Source: Candidatus Omnitrophota bacterium
Lineage (GTDB): Bacteria > Omnitrophota > Koll11 > Gygaellales > Profunditerraquicolaceae
Assembly: GCA_026387515.1 (NCBI GenBank)
Contig: JAPLLP010000163.1
Span: 1,152-7,250 of the forward strand
Length of the DNA: 6,099 bases
Direction of reading: 5' to 3'
How positions within the stretch are numbered: position 1 is the first letter of the stretch; each line of letters opens with the position of its first letter. The notes below the pieces were generated by a model. It saw nothing but the letters and a program-made list of their open reading frames with translations, searched no databases and was not told the DNA's origin. Below are positions 1-4,774 of the stretch, one piece after another. The translations under genes and the position numbers were made by a program.

Positions 1-1
1 C

Positions 2-679
2 ACGCTCATACCTAAATATGCAGATTGGGCGATAGAGCTTTTTAAAGACCCGGTAGTCATTGCCTTTACTGATAAGAGCCGTTATACTAATGAAATCACC
101 GCGCAGAACTGGTATAAAATTCTGCTTAAGCCCGAAATCACCTATGGCTATGCTAACCCTGCGCTTGCTCCTATCGGGTATCATACCTTAATAGTCTGGC
201 AGCTTGCCGATGCCTATTATAATGAAAAAATCAAAGATAAGAAAATCTCCGAACTGTTAGAAGCAAAATGCCCTCAGGATTATATACGGCCTGATGTTCC
301 GGAGCTCATCCCTCTTATCGAATCCATGTCGTTGGATTACCTTTTCATCTACCGCTCCACTGCACAACAGCACAACCTGAAATTCATTGAACTGCCTGAC
401 GAAATCAATTTAGGAAACGATAAATTCTCCGAAAATTACAAAAAAGCCAGCGTCACCATAACCGACGCCAAAGGCAAAAGTGAAACAAGATACGGCAAAC
501 CGGTAATCTTTGCCTTTACCATTTTGAAAGATGCGCCGAATAAAGAAACCGCGCTTAAGTTTGCCGGGTTGCTCCTGAGCAAAACCGGACGTCAAATCTT
601 CAAGCAAAACTTTCAGCCGCTTATGGAACCCGTTGCAGCGATAAACGGAGAGAACCTACCCGCAGAATTAAAACAGTGA
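2..679 (+). CDS. wtpA: Tungstate/molybdate ABC transporter substrate-binding protein, WtpA-like, 5'-truncated by window edge
   Basis: The frame is open from base 2 to a TGA at 677-679 and gives 225 residues with no start in view, so the N-terminal part (lipoprotein signal and first lobe) lies upstream of the window. In family terms this is the extracytoplasmic receptor that captures tungstate or molybdate and hands it to the permease encoded next. The sequence shows the WtpA/ModA-family pattern clearly: an IAFTDKSRY segment (residues 20-28 of the visible part), the hinge-region stretch YGYANPALAPIGYHTL (48-63), SLDYLFIYRSTAQQH (110-124), which matches the family's DYxFxYxSxAxQH pattern, and then FIELPDEINLG (128-138). 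The usual C-terminal helix with GRQIF (196-200) and QPLMEP (205-210) ends the protein. The archaeal-type WtpA is a better match than short bacterial ModA because of the AxQH and LPDEINL motifs. The stop overlaps the permease start as GTGA, indicating an operon. Whether it prefers tungstate or molybdate cannot be read from the sequence. Confidence 0.9.
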   Translation, partial: TLIPKYADWAIELFKDPVVIAFTDKSRYTNEITAQNWYKILLKPEITYGYANPALAPIGYHTLIVWQLADAYYNEKIKDKKISELLEAKCPQDYIRPDVPELIPLIESMSLDYLFIYRSTAQQHNLKFIELPDEINLGNDKFSENYKKASVTITDAKGKSETRYGKPVIFAFTILKDAPNKETALKFAGLLLSKTGRQIFKQNFQPLMEPVAAINGENLPAELKQ

Positions 680-1860
680 AAATACTCTTACCTATATTAG
701 TAGCGCTGCTGCATATTTTAGTCTTCTCTTCTTTCCTTGACCCCGGCACAAATGTGGTACTTTTCTGCGCGAACATCTTTGTGCTTGCCCTGGGAATAAA
801 ATATTACCGGGAATTTTCTCCGCTTAAATTCAGCCTTTATCTTGCCGGATATCTTATCTTGTTTATCTTTATCTTTGCGCTTTTAAACTCCCCTCTGCTA
901 TTTAGCCTCTTCATCCTTCTCTACGCGGCGGTATTTCGCCTACCCATACTCTTAGGCTACTTACTCATCTTCATTTTCTCGGTCCTCGCCTTCACAGCAT
1001 ACTGGATACAATTATCACTTTTGGCCGGACTTTTTTACACTATCATCATTGGATTATGCCTTAAGCGTAATTCTCTTTTCCTGGTGCTACTTTTTTCGCT
1101 GGGCTTCTTGCTCCTCTTCATCATCTGCCTGCCCTTACTGTATATCATGATCCAAAATACCCCTCAATCCATTTTAATCAGCGCTAAGGACCCCAAGCTG
1201 ATGGAAGCAATCAAGAACAGCCTCCTCACTTCCACCGTAAGCACTTTGATAATTATTCTTCTCGGCGTTCCTCTTGACTATGCCATGGAGCGCATGGCAT
1301 TCCGCGGCGAACGCATCGTAGAGAGCCTTATAGACTTGCCTATCCTTGTGCCGCAGACAGTCGCGGGCATTGCCATACTGGTTTTGGCGGGACCGAAAAC
1401 TCCTTTGGGCGAATTCTTAAATAAGGCCTTCGGAATTTCGGTTGCCGGAAGCTATCTTGGCATTATTATAGCCCAGGTATTTGTGAGCGCCCCCTTTCTG
1501 ATTCGAAGCGCAACCAGCGCCTTCGAGTTAGTCGACCAGAATCTGGAGCATGTCTCGCGCACGCTAGGCGCGTCGAACCTGGCTACTTTTTTCAAGATAT
1601 CATTACCGCTGGCCTTTGGCGGGATCTTTAACGGCATAATCCTTTCCTGGTCCCGGGCAATCAGCGAAGTAGGCAGCCTAATGGTCGTAGCCTATTATCC
1701 CAAAACCGCTCCGGTGTATCTTTATGACTTATTTATCCAATACGGGCTCTCTGAAACCAGGCCCGCGGCGGTTTTACTCATCATTATGTGCCTGTGGATT
1801 TTTATCGTGCTGCGCTGGTTACGCTATTATCCGCTGGGGAGAAAATTTGTTAGAACTTAA
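676..1860 (+). CDS. wtpB: Tungstate/molybdate ABC transporter permease (WtpB/ModB family) with N-terminal membrane extension
   Basis: This 394-residue polytopic membrane protein should form the import channel for the oxyanion delivered by the upstream binding protein. The family hallmark is the EAA loop at residues 291-312, EHVSRTLGAS followed by FFKISLPLA, which docks on the ATPase. NSLLTSTVST (181-190), LPILVPQTVAGIA (221-233), SRAISEVGS (326-334) and the C-terminal ETRPAAVLLII segment (360-370) are also typical of ModB/WtpB/CysT-type permeases. The start is GTG at 676, overlapping the previous stop. No good Shine-Dalgarno site is at the right distance (a GGAG near 647-650 is too far), so translational coupling is likely. 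The next in-frame ATG (residue 157) would cut into the transporter core. Family members are usually about 230-280 residues. Here roughly the first 130 residues are extra and almost continuously hydrophobic, with perhaps four or five additional membrane helices and no motif I recognise. The core begins around residue 133. Confidence 0.9.
   Translation: MKILLPILVALLHILVFSSFLDPGTNVVLFCANIFVLALGIKYYREFSPLKFSLYLAGYLILFIFIFALLNSPLLFSLFILLYAAVFRLPILLGYLLIFIFSVLAFTAYWIQLSLLAGLFYTIIIGLCLKRNSLFLVLLFSLGFLLLFIICLPLLYIMIQNTPQSILISAKDPKLMEAIKNSLLTSTVSTLIIILLGVPLDYAMERMAFRGERIVESLIDLPILVPQTVAGIAILVLAGPKTPLGEFLNKAFGISVAGSYLGIIIAQVFVSAPFLIRSATSAFELVDQNLEHVSRTLGASNLATFFKISLPLAFGGIFNGIILSWSRAISEVGSLMVVAYYPKTAPVYLYDLFIQYGLSETRPAAVLLIIMCLWIFIVLRWLRYYPLGRKFVRT
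1836..1849 (+). promoter_or_regulatory. RBS and TTG start that place the ATPase start
   Basis: GGGGAG at 1836-1841 lies five bases before a TTG at 1847-1849. Reading from this TTG gives MLELKSLSRSW, the normal beginning of an ABC ATPase. Longer readings of the same frame (for example from 1724) only add residues that shadow the permease. The site lies inside the end of the permease gene, so the ATPase start overlaps the permease stop by 14 bases. Confidence 0.7.
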
Positions 1861-2104
1861 AAGTTTAAGCCGAAGCTGGAACGGTTTCTCTTTAAAAAAC
1901 ATCAATCTGCAGATTGAGCGCGGGGCATATTTTGTGCTCCTCGGCCCTTCGGGTTCGGGGAAAACCTTGCTCTTAGGGACTATCGCCGGGATTTATTTTC
2001 CGGATAAAGGAAGCATAGCTTTAAAAGGCAGAGAGATAATACCTCTTCCCGCATTTATCGGTGAAGCAGAACATCACCTTTGGCATGCCTTATCACGGCT
2101 TTAA
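1847..2104 (+). CDS. wtpC: ABC transporter ATP-binding protein (WtpC/ModC-like), N-terminal half of a frame-disrupted gene
   Basis: This is the first part of the ATPase that should power the importer encoded upstream. It opens with LELKSLSRSWNGFSLKNINL, has Walker A GPSGSGKT at residues 33-40 (1943-1966), and continues with LLLGTIAGIYFPDKG and LKGREI (59-64), all in the order seen in ModC/WtpC-type ATPases. After GREI (ending at 2038) the homologous reading jumps to the +1 frame: from 2040 that frame reads YLFPHLSVKQN, the conserved stretch right after the Q-loop. About 16-17 residues of the usual PPEKR...VYQDY region, including the Q-loop glutamine, are absent. This frame runs on without homology (IPLPAFIGEAEHH...) to a TAA at 2102-2104. 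As written, this half alone cannot be an active ATPase. It is either a pseudogene or a local assembly error. Confidence 0.75.
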   Translation: MLELKSLSRSWNGFSLKNINLQIERGAYFVLLGPSGSGKTLLLGTIAGIYFPDKGSIALKGREIIPLPAFIGEAEHHLWHALSRL

Positions 2105-2396
2105 ACCAAATGAAATCAAAAATTCTCTGCGCAAATTAAATGACTTGTTGAATCTGGGACGAATTATCGAACGGCACGATACTGTCTCGTTAAGCGGCGG
2201 AGAGGCGCAAAAAGTAGCGCTGGCGCGCTCCCTGGCCATAGAGCCGGATTTATTGCTTTTGGATGAACCAACGAGTTCCATGGATTATGATAACCGGGCA
2301 GGGGTGATCGAAACCTTAAAACGCATCAACCAAGAACTTAAGATGACTACCATCCACGTTACCCACGATACCACGGAATGGATATCCAACAATTAA
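2061..2396 (+). CDS. wtpC: ABC transporter ATP-binding protein (WtpC/ModC-like), C-terminal half in the +1 frame, truncated after the H-loop
   Basis: This is the second half of the split ATPase. The coding signal begins at 2040 (YLFPHLS) just upstream of the first possible start, GTG at 2061. It contains the ABC signature LSGGEAQKVALARSLA (from 2190), Walker B LLLLDEPTSSMD (from 2250), a D-loop, and the H-loop HVTHD with the switch histidine at 2364-2366. It then stops at 2394-2396, only nine residues after the H-loop. ModC/WtpC proteins usually continue with another 30-40 residues of nucleotide-binding domain and often a MOP-like substrate-sensing domain, so no regulatory domain is present. 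Joined to the first half, the product would be about 182 residues, or about 200 if the missing Q-loop segment is restored. That would be a very compact ATPase. Its end overlaps the start of the next gene by 19 bases. Confidence 0.75.
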   Translation: MKQNITFGMPYHGFKPNEIKNSLRKLNDLLNLGRIIERHDTVSLSGGEAQKVALARSLAIEPDLLLLDEPTSSMDYDNRAGVIETLKRINQELKMTTIHVTHDTTEWISNN

Positions 2397-4183
2397 CCTG
2401 GAAAATGGTGGAAAGGCCGCTTTTGCCCGTAGAGAATAGCTGGGTGGATGCCGCGCCGTTCGCCGCGCTTTTTATTCTCTGCGGACTGACAATCCTGGCC
2501 ATATTCAAGTTACGTAGACAACACCAGCCATTACGCCACCTCATCCAGCTGGCCGCGCTTTTGATCTTTGCCTTCACCTTTCATCGGTGTTTCTGCGCCA
2601 TGCGCGGATGGGTCTTCGGATTAAGCGAAATCGGTAAAGATAATTTAAGCCTTTTCCAGAATACCTGCATTTTTATCCCTATCTTGGCCTTTGTTTTTGC
2701 CTTTGGCCGGATATTCTGCGGATGGATCTGCCCCTTAGGATTCATCCAAGAAGGTTTAGGTAAAATAAATATAAAATCTAAAAAAATAAAAATAGTTTTG
2801 CTTTGCGGTTTTTTAGCAATAATCTTTTTCCTTTTATGGCGCTTGCGGCCGGTAAATTATTTTGTGATACAAAATGCCGCTAGCCTATTAGGATTAAGCC
2901 TTTTGATTATCTGCCTGACCGCCGTGATAAATCCCCAAAGCGACACTGCCTTGAAAAAAATAAAATATTTTTACCTCACCCTATGGACAATCTTGATAAT
3001 CTTTGGCGTATTCGTTACTGACCCATGGTGCAGCATATACGGCAATGAAATCGACTATTCCTCGCTAATAGGTTTCCTGGCGGTGATCTTTTCTGGCCTC
3101 ATAGTTTCAATGGCCTGGTGCAGATATATCTGCCCATTGGGCGCGCTTTTTGCCCTATTCTCTAAATTCTATGCTTACCGAATCAAAGATTCTGGGCGTG
3201 CTGACGCCCGTAAACAAGATATCTGCCCGATGCACGCTATCAATGAAAAGGGCGCGGTGGATAACCAAAATTGCATCTTCTGTCTCAGGTGCAAGGGGAC
3301 AATTCAAAAAAACATACCCCTTATTATACTGGCGATCCTTTTATCTGCCTCTCCCCTTATGGCCGCAGATTGGCAGACGTTTGGCGCGGATGCCCAGCAT
3401 ACCGGAACAAGCGAAGTGAATTTTTCTTCTCAAGAACTAACAACATCCTGGAATTTTTCTCCCACCCAGCATGTCTGGAATTATGAAAAAACGAGTTATG
3501 AAAAAGGCAAGAGCGTCTGGTCTTCCTCTATTGCTACGCTGGATGTCGAAGGCAAAAAAATAATCTTTACCGGGTTTTACGACCATAACCTTTACGCTAT
3601 TAACGCGCAAGACGGAAAGAATCTCTGGCGTTATACCACCGGCGGTTCGCTTAGCGCAGCGCCTGCTGCCAAAACAATCAACGGAACTCCCATGGTCTTT
3701 ATCGGTTCAGGGGACAGGACAGTATACGCGCTTGACGCCAAAACCGGGAAAAAAATCTGGAGCTATGAGACCGAAAAATGGGATTACACCACTTCTGAAG
3801 GCATCCCCTCTTCAGGAATTATAGAGAATATCTCCGGCAAGGAACTATTCTTTATCTGTTTTTGGAATAATAATTACCGGCTGTTCGGAAATATCCAAAA
3901 AGGTGAAATTTTCTCCTTTAACGCTGCGGATGGAAGGCTCTTCTGGCGTAAGAAGCTGGCCAATGTCCCGCTTAATTCTCCGGCGCTCGCCCTTATAAAT
4001 AATAAACCTGTTCTACTGGTCACCGCGCATAACGGCTGCCTTTGGTGCCTTGATGCGATAAACGGCCAAACCATCTGGTATTTTATATCCGATGCCTCGA
4101 TACACTCCTCTGCCTCTATTATTAAAGTAAAAGATAAAGAATACGTGGTTTTTTTTTTTTTTTTTCTACGCGCTGTCAATTGA
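2378..4183 (+). CDS. Membrane Fe-S protein (NosR/NapH-like) fused to a PQQ-type beta-propeller; frame broken at a poly-T run
   Basis: The 601-residue product has two parts. Residues 1-306 form a membrane domain with about six hydrophobic segments (roughly 24-43, 53-69, 94-112, 138-153, 197-214, 230-247). It carries paired cysteine motifs, FCGWICPLG (C114, C118) and WCRYICPLG (C248, C252), then DICPMHAI (C283) and CIFCLRC (C299, C302, C305). This order matches the C-terminal Fe-S region of NosR and NapH/YccM-type proteins, which pass electrons across or along the membrane. No fourth CysPro follows CIFCLRC. Other cysteines are C71, C73, C97 and C218. Residues 311-330 (KNIPLIILAILLSASPLMA, then AADW) look like a signal peptide or anchor with lysine on the inner side. 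DWQTFGADAQHTG then starts a periplasmic propeller with WD-like repeats ending DGKNLWRY, TGKKIWSY, DGRLFWRK and NGQTIWYF. Translation falls out of frame at 4149-4165, adding FFFFF-LRAVN before a TGA. The propeller continues at 4167-4619. The ATG at 2378 has only a weak RBS, and ATG 2405 is an alternative. The substrate is unknown. Confidence 0.8.
   Translation: MDIQQLTWKMVERPLLPVENSWVDAAPFAALFILCGLTILAIFKLRRQHQPLRHLIQLAALLIFAFTFHRCFCAMRGWVFGLSEIGKDNLSLFQNTCIFIPILAFVFAFGRIFCGWICPLGFIQEGLGKINIKSKKIKIVLLCGFLAIIFFLLWRLRPVNYFVIQNAASLLGLSLLIICLTAVINPQSDTALKKIKYFYLTLWTILIIFGVFVTDPWCSIYGNEIDYSSLIGFLAVIFSGLIVSMAWCRYICPLGALFALFSKFYAYRIKDSGRADARKQDICPMHAINEKGAVDNQNCIFCLRCKGTIQKNIPLIILAILLSASPLMAADWQTFGADAQHTGTSEVNFSSQELTTSWNFSPTQHVWNYEKTSYEKGKSVWSSSIATLDVEGKKIIFTGFYDHNLYAINAQDGKNLWRYTTGGSLSAAPAAKTINGTPMVFIGSGDRTVYALDAKTGKKIWSYETEKWDYTTSEGIPSSGIIENISGKELFFICFWNNNYRLFGNIQKGEIFSFNAADGRLFWRKKLANVPLNSPALALINNKPVLLVTAHNGCLWCLDAINGQTIWYFISDASIHSSASIIKVKDKEYVVFFFFFLRAVN
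3308..3367 (+). other. Signal-peptide-like or anchor segment at the fusion junction
   Basis: Residues 311-330 of the fusion protein are one lysine followed by an uninterrupted hydrophobic run and a small-residue end (SASPLMA, then AADW). That is the shape of a Sec signal peptide with a plausible signal peptidase I site, and DWQTFGADAQHTG after it is a typical mature N-terminus of a secreted PQQ-type propeller. An AAGGGG lies just upstream at 3293-3298, but no ATG, GTG or TTG follows at a useful distance (only ATT at 3302). The segment may therefore work as an internal membrane helix that puts the propeller outside the cytoplasm, or the protein may be cleaved there. Confidence 0.5.
4149..4165 (+). 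repeat. 17-base poly-T homopolymer that breaks the propeller reading frame
   Basis: There are seventeen consecutive T. Before it the propeller is read in the frame of the fusion gene (KDKEYVV). After it the same propeller continues one base later (YALSIEEPQLFWKF). Removing one T, or adding two, restores a single frame. In neighbouring blades the strand pair is joined by about eight residues with a GSxD turn (for example VFIGSGDRTVYALD). Here only five or six phenylalanines fill the space, so the run appears to stand in place of real blade codons rather than simply being one base too long. Confidence 0.85.
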
Positions 4184-4619
4184 AGAACCGCAGCTCTTTT
4201 GGAAATTTAAGACCGGCCATGCCGTGGATGCGACTTGCGCCTTTAGTATAGTCAACGGCAGGCCCCTAGTATTTGTTGGCTCGCACGACCGCAACGTCTA
4301 TTGCCTCGACGCTGAAACCGGAAAGAAAGTCTGGTATTTTGCGACAGATAATTTTATCACCGCTTCCTGCGCGATAGGAAACATTAACGGCAAAGTGGCA
4401 GTCTTTATTAATTCTCTGGACGACTTCCTCTATTGCCTTGATGCGGAATCGGGTAGACTGATCTGGAAATATAAGACCGGAAAACTCATCTGGCAATATT
4501 CTACTCGCGGTGATACAATATGGTCTTCGCCCGCGCTTATAAATACTGAAGTCGGGCCATTACTTTGCCTCGGCGCCTACGATGGAACGCTATATTCTTT
4601 CGGGGACGTTTCTTATTAA
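4167..4619 (+). pseudogene. C-terminal part of the PQQ-type beta-propeller, out of frame with its N-terminal part
   Basis: This is the continuation of the propeller from the gene starting at 2378, offset by the poly-T run. It reads YALSIEEPQLFWKFKTG, then blades with GRPLVFVGSHDRNVYCLDAE, GKKVWYF, KVAVFINSLDDFLYCLDAE and GRLIWKYKTG, and a last strand set GPLLCLGAYDGTLYSFG, ending at TAA 4617-4619. It adds the last three of eight YxLD-type units. The final half-blade would pair with the N-terminal TTSWNF strand to close the ring. The first conventional start in this frame is GTG at 4224, but no RBS is evident and the blade pattern begins before it, so it is not an independent gene. With the frame repaired, the full protein would be about 746 residues. 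No heme-binding CxxCH is present. PQQ binding itself cannot be judged, since many propellers of this fold bind no cofactor. Confidence 0.75.
4452..4505 (+). repeat. Imperfect 27-base tandem repeat within the last propeller blades
   Basis: The two units 4452-4478 and 4479-4505 match at 19 of 27 positions by eye and encode GRLIWKYKT and GKLIWQYST. They double the W-containing closing strand of blade seven before the next blade begins at TIWSSPALI. No other blade in this protein has such a doubled strand. Confidence 0.6.
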
Positions 4620-4771
4620 AGTTATTCATTGCGGCACAATAAGTTACAGACACACGTTTGACGATCCTGTTGTAATAATCTTATTAAAAAAATGGAAAAT
4701 GTGTATTTATAACCTCTGCAAAATCAATGTGATAGATAATAAGGAAACGTCCCCTAGGATTGGAGGATGAG
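4620..4771 (+). other. Short AT-rich intergenic region before the FtsX-type permease
   Basis: This is 152 bases between the propeller stop and the next start, the only real gap in the window. It is AT-rich in the middle and holds a small perfect palindrome at 4673-4686 and a strong RBS at its end. It carries no convincing terminator and no open frame worth calling. The break in the otherwise overlapping gene run suggests that the downstream permease may have its own promoter, but I cannot place -10 and -35 boxes with confidence. Confidence 0.5.
4673..4686. promoter_or_regulatory. Small AT palindrome, possible operator
   Basis: TAATAA at 4673-4678 and TTATTA at 4681-4686 are perfect inverted repeats separated by TC. 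The palindrome lies about 86 bases before the FtsX-type permease start and is followed by an A run. A metal-responsive repressor site would be in keeping with the genes, but the match to any known box is weak and such AT palindromes occur by chance. Confidence 0.2.
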
Positions 4772-4774
4772 ATG
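4762..4774 (+). promoter_or_regulatory. Strong RBS and ATG start of the FtsX-type permease
   Basis: GGAGG at 4762-4766 is five bases from the ATG at 4772-4774, which opens the long frame MLLKFVLKNLVSRKRRS. A nearer ATG at 4767 leads to a stop after four codons and is not used. This is the best Shine-Dalgarno site in the window. Confidence 0.75.

Noticed and set aside
2378..2396. The start of the Fe-S gene as a remnant of the ATPase tail in another frame
   Set aside because: MDIQQLTWKMVERP shows no ABC ATPase C-terminal pattern, so I kept it as the Fe-S protein N-terminus.
3150..3486. Two short + strand open frames inside the Fe-S/propeller gene
   Set aside because: They overlap the cysteine motifs and signal-like helix of the supported frame and read as nonsense.
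3874..4179. 101-codon minus-strand open frame ending over the poly-T run
   Set aside because: It is a shadow of the propeller blades; its lysine run comes from the complement of the T tract.
4622..4642. Hairpin after the propeller stop as a terminator
   Set aside because: Only a four-base ATTG/CAAT stem plus two more pairs past a bulge, with no following T run.
4658..4686. TTGACG followed 17 bases later by TTATTA as a sigma-70-type promoter
   Set aside because: The -35 is good, but TTATTA matches TATAAT at only one position. The better -10-like TATAAC at 4708-4713 has no -35 at the right distance.
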